Source: Pseudomonadota bacterium
GTDB lineage: Bacteria > Pseudomonadota > Gammaproteobacteria > GRL18
Assembly: GCA_030632745.1 (NCBI GenBank)
Contig: DAOVUE010000069.1
Location: 1 to 7,437 of the forward strand
Length of the DNA stretch: 7,437 nt
Reading direction: 5' to 3'
Below are positions 1-6,345 of this stretch, one piece after another. A program made the translations under genes and the position numbers. The notes under the pieces were generated by a model. The model was given only the letters and a program-made list of their open reading frames with translations, did not search any database and was not told the origin of the DNA. How positions within the stretch are numbered: position 1 is the stretch's first letter; the number at the start of each line of letters is the position of its first letter.

Positions 1-1
1 G

Positions 2-70
2 CTGGCTTTTGGCAAGAAAGTCTCGTTATTCAAAGATGGTAGCAAAGTGTACCGAGCGCAACTTCTGTAA
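2..70 (+). CDS. C-terminal end of an unidentified protein (5' truncated by window)
   Basis: Frame 2 is open from the window edge to TAA at 68-70 and encodes 22 residues ending in GKKVSLFKDGSKVYRAQLL. It ends 33 bases before the next start, and the spacing and shared strand suggest one operon with the small genes that follow. The last 19 residues resemble, in length and pattern, the last 19 of the next protein: both begin GKKV, run through a hydrophobic or charged strand, and have Arg at the same place five residues from the end. The two may therefore be paralogues. Too little is visible to assign a function. That this is coding rests on the open frame, the operon-like spacing and the tail similarity. 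Confidence 0.5.
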   Translation: MAFGKKVSLFKDGSKVYRAQLL

Positions 71-103
71 TTTTTTTCGTAGTATTTAGTAAGGAGAATG
101 ACC

Positions 104-325
104 ATGTGGAATAACAACAAAACCGTCACCCCCACCTATTCATCTTCAGATTCCCAGAATTGCCACGCAATTATCAGCGGCATTTCAGGGTGGAAAAAGA
201 TCAAGACTGGCAAGTCTGATGGAGTGTCGAACGTTTTCACGGCCTTGAACGCGGCACGCGCCGGGGGCAAAAAAGTGGATGTCTATATCGTAAACAACAT
301 CATCGAACGTGTTGTGATGCGTTAA
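104..325 (+). CDS. Small basic hypothetical protein, 73 aa
   Basis: I do not recognise this protein. An in-frame ATG also exists at 98, but the AAGGAG at 91-96 lies only one base before it. The same AAGGAG is seven bases before ATG 104, so 104 is the better start. The N-terminus is polar (Asn/Thr/Ser rich). Next come a predicted strand-turn around ISGISGWKKIKTG, a helix-like stretch around VFTALNAARAGG, and a final hydrophobic strand pair ending in IIERVVMR. It is rich in Lys and Arg, with no signal peptide or membrane segment, so it is probably cytoplasmic. It sits between a partial gene with a similar C-terminal tail and the acidic proline-rich gene 19 bases downstream. The basic and acidic neighbours could be binding partners, but this is inference from charge alone. 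Confidence 0.7.
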   Translation: MWNNNKTVTPTYSSSDSQNCHAIISGISGWKKIKTGKSDGVSNVFTALNAARAGGKKVDVYIVNNIIERVVMR

Positions 326-344
326 TTGTGATTGGAGAGAAACA

Positions 345-653
345 ATGTCAGATAACATTACAATGACCGTACATCTTGCTGGCGGCGCGAGTGCCGCGCA
401 GACATTTGATCTGGGTGATGACACTACTGCTCCGCCCCCACCTGTGGGCGATGGAGATATGGACTTATCGTTCGATGCAGACGATCCAGCACCTCCGCCT
501 GAAGCAGACGACAATAACGAAGCCGATATGTCGGCCGTGGCTGTTCAAGCAGAGTCGACAAGTGCTCCACCGCCGGATTATGATGCTGAAGCAGTGGCTG
601 ATGCCGATGTGTCAGATGAAGAAATCGATGGACCTCCACCGCCAGAGGCATAG
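345..653 (+). CDS. Acidic proline-cluster protein with no Lys/Arg, 102 aa
   Basis: GGAG at 334-337 lies seven bases before ATG 345, a clear ribosome binding site. The first 24 or so residues (MSDNITMTVHLAGGASAAQT onward) look like one beta-hairpin. The rest is low complexity and probably disordered. I count 19 Asp and 7 Glu in 102 residues, no Lys or Arg and a single His. Proline clusters occur at residues 30-33, 50-52, 75-77 and 97-100, so acidic spacers of roughly 20 residues separate PPP or PPPP knots. There is no signal peptide or membrane helix. Such a chain could be a flexible linker, a scaffold or a charge partner for the basic protein encoded just upstream. No known family is recognised and the function is unknown. 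TAG at 651-653 is followed by a gap of 53 bases to the next start. Confidence 0.75.
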   Translation: MSDNITMTVHLAGGASAAQTFDLGDDTTAPPPPVGDGDMDLSFDADDPAPPPEADDNNEADMSAVAVQAESTSAPPPDYDAEAVADADVSDEEIDGPPPPEA

Positions 654-706
654 GAGGCTTAGCCGCCTTGTTCCTTTGTGGTATCAGGCTGCACTTGGAG
701 GCAGAG

Positions 707-1036
707 ATGATTCATGGACATCTAAAATTTGAAAAACCAGACCCAGTGCAAGCTGGTCGACGTGTCACTATTATCGTCGAGGACACGTCACGTGTAGATG
801 CAGAGGCGGTCCGGGTTGCGCAGATTATTACGACATTGCCGGAGACTTTCGATTTTGAGCACGATGTGCTGCCCTTTAAAATCGACGTGATCGACGACAC
901 CGATACTCTGACAATCCGGGCGCATATGCCTTGTCACTCGGACACGGATATCCGCTTGGGTGATATGATCACGATGGAGGCTATGCCCGGTCGTCGGGAT
1001 GCGGATATTGCTGTGACGCTTCATCGCGTGGACTAG
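707..1036 (+). CDS. YbaY/YscW-like domain protein, 109 aa
   Basis: The frame is open from TTG 668, but ATG 707 has GGAGG at 697-701 with a five-base gap, so 707 is preferred. The protein reads as a small beta-sandwich. A first strand at GHLKFE is followed by VTIIVEDTSRVDAEAVRVAQ (residues 20-39), then LPFKIDV and LTIRAHM strands and a closing DIAVTLHRVD. This order (strand, 'v.l.D.s..da....A', then 'lPf.i') is the pattern of the YbaY / YscW lipoprotein-chaperone family, recognised by eye. Known YbaY and YscW are exported lipoproteins. This one has no signal peptide or lipobox, so it is either a cytoplasmic relative or a domain reused in a different role. It is the last gene of the small-gene run. 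Family assignment is moderate and function unknown. Confidence 0.65.
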   Translation: MIHGHLKFEKPDPVQAGRRVTIIVEDTSRVDAEAVRVAQIITTLPETFDFEHDVLPFKIDVIDDTDTLTIRAHMPCHSDTDIRLGDMITMEAMPGRRDADIAVTLHRVD

Positions 1037-1064
1037 GCGTTCTTTTCTTTTTGCAGAGAAGCGC
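1037..1064 (+). terminator. Possible hairpin directly after the small-gene operon
   Basis: GCG 1037-1039 pairs with CGC 1062-1064. After one bulged G (1061), TTCTTT 1040-1045 pairs with AGAGAA 1055-1060 including one G-T pair, around a nine-base loop. It begins at the base after the stop codon. No U-run follows the stem, so termination is uncertain. Confidence 0.2.
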
Positions 1065-1117
1065 ATGGCACACATCCACATCACAGGATCACACATCACA
1101 GAGTCAGGTCCCGGTGC

Positions 1118-1134
1118 GACAAGCAAAGCTTGTC
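1118..1134 (+). terminator. Short perfect hairpin, possible terminator of the small-gene operon
   Basis: GACAAGC at 1118-1124 and GCTTGTC at 1128-1134 form a perfect seven-base stem around an AAA loop, followed by ATTTCTT. It lies 82 bases past the last small gene and before the transposase remnant. The T-tract is weak, so it may be a leaky terminator or simply a stable 3' end. Confidence 0.4.
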
Positions 1135-1196
1135 ATTTCTTACAGAGACCATTAGCGCCGCAATACCCTCTGCTTTTACATCACCCACTCTCTCAG

Positions 1197-1617
1197 GTGA
1201 ACTATTTAGACCTAAGTAGTTTCTTATACTCGATCTTCAAGTTTTTGAGCGAGAGTAACAAAAAAAGTGGGAGGTTCAAGTCAAACAATAGAACTCCAGA
1301 TTTCGACTCTTCTCAATCCTTCATAGTTTTACTGCCTGGCAACCTCCCAAAATAAGAATAGAATTCAGTTTCAGGATCTGCAAATATTACTCAAGAAAGA
1401 TGGGATACCAGCTAAACAACGTCCACCAAAACCAGAAAAAAAGGAAAAATTTCCAACAATAATTGAAATAGCCATTAGTCTGATTAAGCAATTTCGTGAG
1501 TGTTTCTCAAGTATTGAGGTAAAGTGCATTATTGCAAATGCTCTATATCATACGGATAAATTTTACAGTGGTGTGATAACATCTTACCCAAAAGTACAAA
1601 TTATTAGCCAAATAAAG
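1197..1617 (+). pseudogene. Decayed DDE transposase fragment
   Basis: Two frames together spell part of a DDE transposase. Frame 3 gives a helix-like DLSSFLYSIFKFLSES, then GRFKSNNRTPDFDSSQSF and IVLLPGNLPK, ending at TAA 1353-1355. Frame 1 then carries on with QFQDLQILLKKDG, EKKEKFPTIIEIA, EVKCIIANALYHTDKFYS and KVQIISQIK. From memory, related transposases have an LPG-K motif, a 'kaviADALYGs.eF' motif and then 'gVQVISQLRSNQ', which is the order seen here. Damage is visible: a frameshift near 1345-1360, a TAG in frame 1 at 1324-1326, and Asn (AAT 1537-1539) where the family usually has Asp in the ADALYG motif. Both ends of the gene are missing, and no terminal inverted repeats or target duplication could be placed. 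The exact IS family is not certain. The 5' limit is approximate. The 3' limit is where mutarotase similarity begins. Confidence 0.6.
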
Positions 1618-2175
1618 GAAATTGATGAAAAGACAACTGAAGTCATCTTACAGCTGCTGCCGTCTGCTGAGAGTTTTCAGTTGTGGTCGCACAAATTTGA
1701 ACTGCTGTTAAGCATTATTGTGGGGCAGGAACTGGCTCTTTCTCTAACCACTAAAAATGGTGATGCACTAGCCTTTGAAATTACAGAGGCACTACACTGC
1801 TATTATTCGATTGAAAATATCAGCAATGTGCATATTGAAGGACTCGCCGATAAATTATATTTTGATTCGGTCACCGGGAAAGAATATCAACAGCAGGGCA
1901 ATGTAACTATATCCCGGGAGGTGGATCGCATCTACCGCAAAGTGGATTATCCAGTCAGCCTGCATGACCGAAGCAGAACAATATCTATTGACGCACGAGG
2001 TTCAGCCTCTGCTATTGTGTGGAATCCATGGCAGGAAAAATCCACTGCAATGACGGATATGGAAGATGATTCCTATAAAACAATGCTCTGTGTTAAGACT
2101 ACAAATGCCCCCGATGCGATTCAGCTTGCCCCGGGCGAACAACATACTTTAACATCTATCGTATCCTGGAGTTAG
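1573..2175 (+). pseudogene. 5'-truncated D-hexose-6-phosphate mutarotase fused in frame to a transposase remnant
   Basis: From about 1618 the frame encodes the C-terminal two thirds of a YeaD-type glucose-6-phosphate 1-epimerase (aldose-1-epimerase superfamily), which interconverts alpha and beta hexose-6-phosphates in the cytoplasm. Recognisable blocks are TTEVILQLLPSAESFQLWSH, FEITEALHCYY, NVHIEGLADKLYFDSVTGK, EVDRIYRKVDYPV, SAIVWNPWQEKSTAMTDMEDD and LAPGEQHTL. The family is about 290-300 residues long; only about 185 remain here. The missing N-terminus is replaced by transposase sequence. The frame is open back to 1327, but the first start codon used here is GTG 1573, with no ribosome binding site. 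The conserved His of ALH-Y (CAC 1795-1797) is kept. The segment normally reading CVE, which holds the catalytic Glu, reads CVK (AAG 2095-2097). A truncated, probably inactive gene is the best reading. Its position before pgl fits an old glucose-6-phosphate cluster. Confidence 0.75.
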
Positions 2176-2185
2176 GGATTTGGCA
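2172..2185 (+). repeat. 14-bp direct repeat, copy 1
   Basis: TTAGGGATTTGGCA occurs here across the mutarotase stop codon and again, same orientation, after pgl. Similarity extends to 20 of 23 bases, since both copies continue to ATTAAA. It may be the footprint of a duplication or insertion around pgl. Confidence 0.7.
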
Positions 2186-2266
2186 TTTATTAAAAATATA
2201 GAAGAAGAAACACAAACAAGCACTCCGGTTAAACCTGTGCCTCAATGGCAAATGACACTACGATGA
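2174..2266 (+). pseudogene. Possible orphan C-terminal tail of a lost gene upstream of pgl
   Basis: Frame 2 is open from 2153 to TGA 2264-2266. From 2174 it reads RDLAFIKNIEEETQTSTPVK followed by PVPQWQMTLR, which has a protein-like composition. Its TGA overlaps the pgl ATG at 2263 as ATGA, a classic translational-coupling arrangement. The DNA copy after pgl also reads RDLA in frame but stops eight codons later. I do not recognise the protein, and chance is a real alternative for so short a frame. Confidence 0.22.
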
Positions 2267-2967
2267 GTACTATTACAATGACAGATACTAACGAGACCCG
2301 CTGGCATACCTATGAAGATGCAGATGCCGTTGCGCAAGCCACTGCGAACTGGATTCTTGACGCTGCCCGGATTGCAGTGGCAGAAGGCAGAACATTCCGC
2401 CTGGTTCTTGCCGGTGGCCGCACCCCTGAGAAAGCCTATCGATTACTCTCCAATGTGGACACGGATTGGAGCACCTGGGAGATCTTCTATGGAGACGAAC
2501 GTTGTCTTGCTATCGATGATTCGGAACGCAACAGTGTCATGGCACTCCGCGCCTGGCTCGAGAAGGTGGATATTCCAGCCTCGCAGCTCCATCCCATACC
2601 AGCCGAACTCGGGGCGGAGTCTGCGGCAGCTGCCTATGGCGACTTGATTTCTTCCGCCCTGCCCTTTGACCTGGTCCTGCTCGGCATCGGCGAAGATGGC
2701 CACACCGCCAGTCTTTTCCCGGGACAGGAGCACTCTGCGGATGAGCTGGTGCACCCGGTTCATGACGCACCCAAACCACCGCCGGACAGAGTCAGTCTCA
2801 GTCGCAACACGCTGGCGAATACCCGGAGACTGCTGGTGCTGGTGACAGGCGACAACAAATATAATGCGGTGAATGCCTGGAAGAGCGGGGAGTCGATCCC
2901 GGTGGCCAGCATTCATCCCGAATCCGGCGTTGATGTACTGATCGATCATGCCGCACTTAAACAATAA
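2245..2967 (+). CDS. pgl: 6-phosphogluconolactonase (DevB type)
   Basis: Hydrolyses 6-phosphoglucono-1,5-lactone to 6-phosphogluconate, the second step of the oxidative pentose phosphate and Entner-Doudoroff routes, in the cytoplasm. The 240 residues carry the full DevB/NagB-like set: FRLVLAGGRTPEKAYRLL (51-68), WEIFYGDERCLAIDDSERNS (78-97), FDLVLLGIGEDGHTASLFPG (141-160, with the expected catalytic His at 153), RVSLSRNTLANTRRLLVLVTGDNKYNAV and IHPESGVDVLIDHAAL near the end. The gene looks intact. Possible starts are ATG 2245, 2263 and 2278. None has a good ribosome binding site, and all lie before the conserved domain. ATG 2263 overlaps an upstream TGA. Sampled G+C is markedly higher than in the flanking DNA (40/60 at 2581-2640). 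Its partner in the pathway, the mutarotase just upstream, is broken, and no zwf or edd is in view. Confidence 0.93.
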   Translation: MANDTTMSTITMTDTNETRWHTYEDADAVAQATANWILDAARIAVAEGRTFRLVLAGGRTPEKAYRLLSNVDTDWSTWEIFYGDERCLAIDDSERNSVMALRAWLEKVDIPASQLHPIPAELGAESAAAAYGDLISSALPFDLVLLGIGEDGHTASLFPGQEHSADELVHPVHDAPKPPPDRVSLSRNTLANTRRLLVLVTGDNKYNAVNAWKSGESIPVASIHPESGVDVLIDHAALKQ

Positions 2968-2987
2968 ACAGAACCTCTCAACGAGGC

Positions 2988-3001
2988 TTAGGGATTTGGC
3001 A
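2988..3001 (+). repeat. 14-bp direct repeat, copy 2
   Basis: TTAGGGATTTGGCA lies 20 bases after the pgl stop, identical to the copy at 2172-2185 and in the same orientation. The two copies bracket pgl. The spacer from 3002 to 3178 is AT-rich and holds no gene I can support. Confidence 0.7.
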
Positions 3002-3096
3002 GAAATTAAAGTAGCAATATAAATGCCTCATTCCTAAAGCTTATACAGGAAAAAAATATGAGAATATTAAGACACCCATTATTTATTCCTTCTTTA

Positions 3097-3119
3097 GAAT
3101 TCAAATTGGCTCTGACCCC
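3097..3119. repeat. Motif resembling dispersed REP/RAYT-associated repeats
   Basis: GAATTC, then AAATTGGCTCTGACCCC (on the minus strand GGGGTCAGAGCCAATTTGAA) resembles the GGGGTCAGAG...AATTGAATTC sequences that I recall as common near REP-associated tyrosine transposases and related elements in Proteobacteria. No transposase gene is next to it, so this would be an isolated copy or a remnant. The identification is from memory of the motif only. Confidence 0.4.
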
Positions 3120-3178
3120 TTTTAAGCATAAGATTTTGGTTTATATTTAAATCGTACTTAGTACCTCTTACGCCAAAT

Positions 3179-5437
3179 TTATTCCTTTTCTCCAATAGAA
3201 ATAGCATCCACTTTTTGCAGGCCTCTGGGGAGTTTATTACCACGACGACCACGTTCATTTACATAATGCTCTAAATCAGCCAGCTTTAAGGTCAAATGGC
3301 GTTTACCTGCGGTGATAGTGAGTTTATCACCTTCGGGTAAGATTATAATGTGCTGCACAAATTCTTCACGTGATGCTACTCTGGAAGCAGGAATTGAGAT
3401 GATTTTAATACCCTTGCCTTTTGCCAGCAGAGGTAAGTCTGATAAATTATGAATGAGTAAACGACCTTCATTGCTCACAGCCACCACTTTGTCCGTGTTT
3501 AAATCCGTCACTGGAAGCGGTGCAAACACTTGTGCACCAACAGGTACCTTGATTAAAGCCTTACCTTTTTTATTCTTACTGAACATATCACTGAGTTTAC
3601 CAATAAATCCATAACCCGCATCGGTACAGAACAGGTAAAGTTGATTTTCATCAGTATTCATCAACACAGAAACAAATTCTACATTGCCGGCAGGCATCAG
3701 GCGTCCTGTTAATGGTTCGCCCTGCCCTCTGGCAGACGGCAGTGTATGCCCTGCAAGTGAGTAACTGCGTCCCGCACTATCCAGAATAGCCACTTGCTGG
3801 TTGGTTTTTCCATGAGTACTGGTTCTAAAAGCATCTCCTGCCTTATAATTCAGCGATGAAGCATCGACATCCAGTCCTTTAGCTGCACGAATCCAGCCCT
3901 TTTCTGAAAGAATAACAGTGATGGGATCGGCACCGACTAAATCAGTTTCTTCCATTGCTTTTGCAATGCCACGACTGACTATGGGGGAACGTCGTGCATC
4001 GCCATGTTTTTTGACTGCAGCTTTTAATTCCTTCTTTATCAGAGTTTTCATACGTTGACGTGAACCCAAAGTGGTTTTCAGCCAGTCGGCCTCAGTCTGA
4101 AGCTCTTCCTGCTCCTGGCGGATTTTCATTTCTTCCAGTTTAGCCAGGTGACGCAGCTTCAGATTTAATACCGCTTCAGCCTGAACATCAGATAAACCAA
4201 AGGTTGCCATTAACACTGGCTTTGGCTTGTCTTGTGTGCGAATAATACGAATCACTTCATCAATATTCAAAAAAGCAATTAAAAAGCCATCCAGTAAATG
4301 TAAACGCTCATTAACTTTGTCCAGACGATACTGCAGACGTCTGCGCACGGTTTCAAAACGATACATAATCCATTCTTCCAGAATGGACTTCAGATTTTTC
4401 ACCTGAGGCCGGCCATCCAGACCAATCATATTCATATTAACGCGATAGGTCTTTTCCAGATCGGTGGTAGCAAAAAGATGCTGCATTAATTGTTCGACAT
4501 CAATCCGGTTGGAACGGGGAATAACAATGAGGCGGGTGGGATTTTCATGATCGGATTCATCTCTGAGATCAGACACCATAGGTAATTTTTTGGCCTGCAT
4601 CTGAGCTGCGATCTGCTCTAATACTTTTCCACCGGATGTCTGATGCGGCAGAGCAGTGATAATAATATCATTACCTTCTTTCTCAAAACAGGCTCGCATA
4701 CGAATTGAACCATGCCCTGTTTGATACATTTTAAAAATATCTTCTTTGGCAGTGATAATTTCTGCATTGGTTGGATAGTCAGGCCCTTCTATCACTGCAC
4801 ATAATTGTTCTAAAGTGGTGCTGGGAGAATCCAGCAGTAAAATACAGGCGGCTACAATTTCATTGAGATTATGAGCAGGTATGTCAGTGGCCATTCCCAC
4901 AGCAATACCCGTAGTGCCATTTAATAAGATATGCGGCACCTGTGCCGGTAATAATCGTGGCTCATCGAGAGTACCGTCAAAATTAGGTTCCCAGTCAACT
5001 GTACCCTGCCCTAATTCATCCAGCAGCACTTCTGAAAAGAGTGATAATTTGGATTCTGTATAACGCATGGCGGCAAAGGATTTTGGATCATCCATAGATC
5101 CCCAGTTACCCTGACCATCCACTAATGGATAGCGGTAGGTAAACGGCTGAGCCATTAAGACCATAGCTTCATAACAGGCGCTATCACCATGCGGATGATA
5201 CTTACCCAGCACATCTCCAACGGTTCGAGCCGATTTTTTGTATTTTGCCCCGGCTTTCAAACCCAGTTCGGACATAGCATAAATAATCCGCCGCTGTACA
5301 GGTTTCAGCCCGTCAGCAATATGGGGTAAGGCACGATCGAGAATGACATACATGGAATAATCCAGATACGCCTGCTCGGTAAATGTTTTTATTGGAAGAT
5401 ATTCAACACCATCTTCCTGGAAAAAAGTTTCTGACAT
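3179..5437 (-). CDS. parC: DNA topoisomerase IV subunit A
   Basis: Breakage-reunion subunit of the ParC2-ParE2 type II topoisomerase, which decatenates daughter chromosomes. At 752 residues it matches the usual gammaproteobacterial length. The N-terminal winged-helix region has [37 protein letters not shown] and [10 protein letters not shown], where Tyr126 is the expected DNA-linking catalytic residue. The tower and coiled-coil region runs to about residue 490 and includes [20 protein letters not shown]. The C-terminal beta-pinwheel follows, ending [20 protein letters not shown]. ParC and GyrA are close relatives; the ParC-like C-terminal end and the absence of an obvious GyrA box favour ParC. 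The quinolone-determining positions are wild type: Ser86 and Glu90 (equivalent to E. coli Ser80 and Glu84). The start at 5437 has no strong ribosome binding site. parE is not in the window. The gene is divergent from the TSUP permease gene across a 126-base gap. Confidence 0.97.
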   Translation of the reverse strand: MSETFFQEDGVEYLPIKTFTEQAYLDYSMYVILDRALPHIADGLKPVQRRIIYAMSELGLKAGAKYKKSARTVGDVLGKYHPHGDSACYEAMVLMAQPFTYRYPLVDGQGNWGSMDDPKSFAAMRYTESKLSLFSEVLLDELGQGTVDWEPNFDGTLDEPRLLPAQVPHILLNGTTGIAVGMATDIPAHNLNEIVAACILLLDSPSTTLEQLCAVIEGPDYPTNAEIITAKEDIFKMYQTGHGSIRMRACFEKEGNDIIITALPHQTSGGKVLEQIAAQMQAKKLPMVSDLRDESDHENPTRLIVIPRSNRIDVEQLMQHLFATTDLEKTYRVNMNMIGLDGRPQVKNLKSILEEWIMYRFETVRRRLQYRLDKVNERLHLLDGFLIAFLNIDEVIRIIRTQDKPKPVLMATFGLSDVQAEAVLNLKLRHLAKLEEMKIRQEQEELQTEADWLKTTLGSRQRMKTLIKKELKAAVKKHGDARRSPIVSRGIAKAMEETDLVGADPITVILSEKGWIRAAKGLDVDASSLNYKAGDAFRTSTHGKTNQQVAILDSAGRSYSLAGHTLPSARGQGEPLTGRLMPAGNVEFVSVLMNTDENQLYLFCTDAGYGFIGKLSDMFSKNKKGKALIKVPVGAQVFAPLPVTDLNTDKVVAVSNEGRLLIHNLSDLPLLAKGKGIKIISIPASRVASREEFVQHIIILPEGDKLTITAGKRHLTLKLADLEHYVNERGRRGNKLPRGLQKVDAISIGEKE

Positions 5438-5504
5438 AGATTTAAGTAATAATGGTTAATGGGTTTATGGGTTAATACAAACTATCTTCTTTATGGAAAC
5501 GGAT

Positions 5505-5510
5505 TATAAT
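5505..5510. promoter_or_regulatory. Candidate -10 box in the parC / TSUP divergent spacer
   Basis: TATAAT at 5505-5510 is a perfect sigma-70 -10 hexamer. Because the core is the palindrome ATTATAAT (5503-5510), it also reads TATAAT on the minus strand at 5508-5503, so it could serve either gene. No good -35 box lies 16-18 bases away in either direction. The spacing would give a leader of about 45-60 bases to either start codon. A weaker TATAAC at 5531-5536 preceded by TTGGG is an alternative for the plus strand. Confidence 0.4.
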
Positions 5511-5563
5511 ACATTTATCCCCACTTTGGGTATAACCTTTCACAGCTTAATTGAGCAGCATTC

Positions 5564-6310
5564 ATGGAATATTGGCAAATACTATTATTAATCATAGTCG
5601 GCACATTTGCCGGATGGATTAATGTCATGGCCGGCGGCGGTTCCTTATTAACTATTCCAGTCATGCTGTTTATGGATATCCCTGCTCCGGTAGCGAACGG
5701 AACTAACCGTATTGCTATTTTAGCTCAGAATATTGTCGCTGTTTATGCTTTTTTTCGTAATGGTTTCTCCGATATAAGGCTCAGTATTACCCTGTCTTTA
5801 GCAGCGTCTTTCGGGGCAATATGGGGTGCCTGGTTAGGAGTCTTTCTGCAGGGTGTCTGGTTTAATCGCATGCTTGCCGTGGTCATGCTTGCTGTTATTA
5901 TTCTTATGGCAACGGAAAAGAAAAAACCCGTTACAGCATCTAAAAACCAGCAGCCTAAAAACTGGCTGCTGGGACATATTCTTATGGTGGGTGCCGGTTT
6001 TTGGGGAGGGCTTATTCAAGTAGGGGTAGGTTTTATTCTTATGCCAATACTGCATAAGGTCATGGGCTTTGATCTGGTACGAGTCAATATGTATAAAGTG
6101 GCTATTGTACTGAGCTTCACCATCGTGGCCCTGTTTATTTTTGCTTCACAACTGGAGTTAATCTGGTGGGCCGGCCTGGGTTTAGCCCTGGGTAATTCAA
6201 TCGGCGGCTGGTACGGTGCTCACAGCACCATTCATAAAGGTGAAGCATGGATAAAAGTAGTGCTGTATGTTGTACTGAGCTGTTTTATTATGAAATTGTT
6301 ATTTTTTTAG
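5564..6310 (+). CDS. Sulfite exporter TauE/SafE (TSUP) family permease
   Basis: An inner-membrane protein of 248 residues, the normal family size, with about eight hydrophobic segments. It has the internal repeat typical of TSUP permeases: GTFAGWINVMAGGGSLLTIP at residues 13-32 and GAGFWGGLIQVGVGFILMP at 143-161, one in each half. A short basic cytoplasmic linker (EKKKPVTASKNQQPKNW) separates the halves. Members carry sulfite, sulfoacetate, other organosulfur anions or other small anions. Nothing here fixes the substrate, because no sulfur-metabolism gene is adjacent. The start at 5564 has only a weak TGAG (5552-5555) upstream. The gene is divergent from parC and converges on the TRAP permease gene, so it appears to be a single-gene unit. 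Confidence 0.9.
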   Translation: MEYWQILLLIIVGTFAGWINVMAGGGSLLTIPVMLFMDIPAPVANGTNRIAILAQNIVAVYAFFRNGFSDIRLSITLSLAASFGAIWGAWLGVFLQGVWFNRMLAVVMLAVIILMATEKKKPVTASKNQQPKNWLLGHILMVGAGFWGGLIQVGVGFILMPILHKVMGFDLVRVNMYKVAIVLSFTIVALFIFASQLELIWWAGLGLALGNSIGGWYGAHSTIHKGEAWIKVVLYVVLSCFIMKLLFF

Positions 6311-6345
6311 GCTCATCACACAATTGCATACTTATAGTCTTCTTT

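Noticed and set aside
185..732. Overlapping frames on both strands across the small acidic gene
   Set aside because: These are shadows of the proline- and aspartate-rich coding sequence. The frame at 345 alone has a good ribosome binding site and operon spacing.
1268..1349. TGGGAGGTT (1268-1276) and AACCTCCCA (1341-1349) as terminal repeats of an IS
   Set aside because: The nine-base pair is perfect but lies inside the transposase coding remnant, so it cannot mark element ends. It is probably chance.
1065..1355. A 96-codon plus-strand frame as an independent gene
   Set aside because: The first part covers the hairpin and spacer after the small-gene operon and has no protein-like pattern or ribosome binding site. 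Only the part from about 1197 resembles anything, and that is the transposase remnant.
2443..2964. A 173-codon minus-strand frame inside pgl
   Set aside because: It lies antisense to a well-conserved pgl, has no recognisable domain and is explained by the higher G+C of that gene.
3154..3164. GTACT/AGTAC palindrome as the parC terminator
   Set aside because: The stem is only five pairs around a single base, with no room for a hairpin loop and no T-run in the parC direction.
5168..5182. Quinolone-resistance substitutions in parC
   Set aside because: The motif [10 protein letters not shown] keeps Ser86 and Glu90, the sensitive-type residues.
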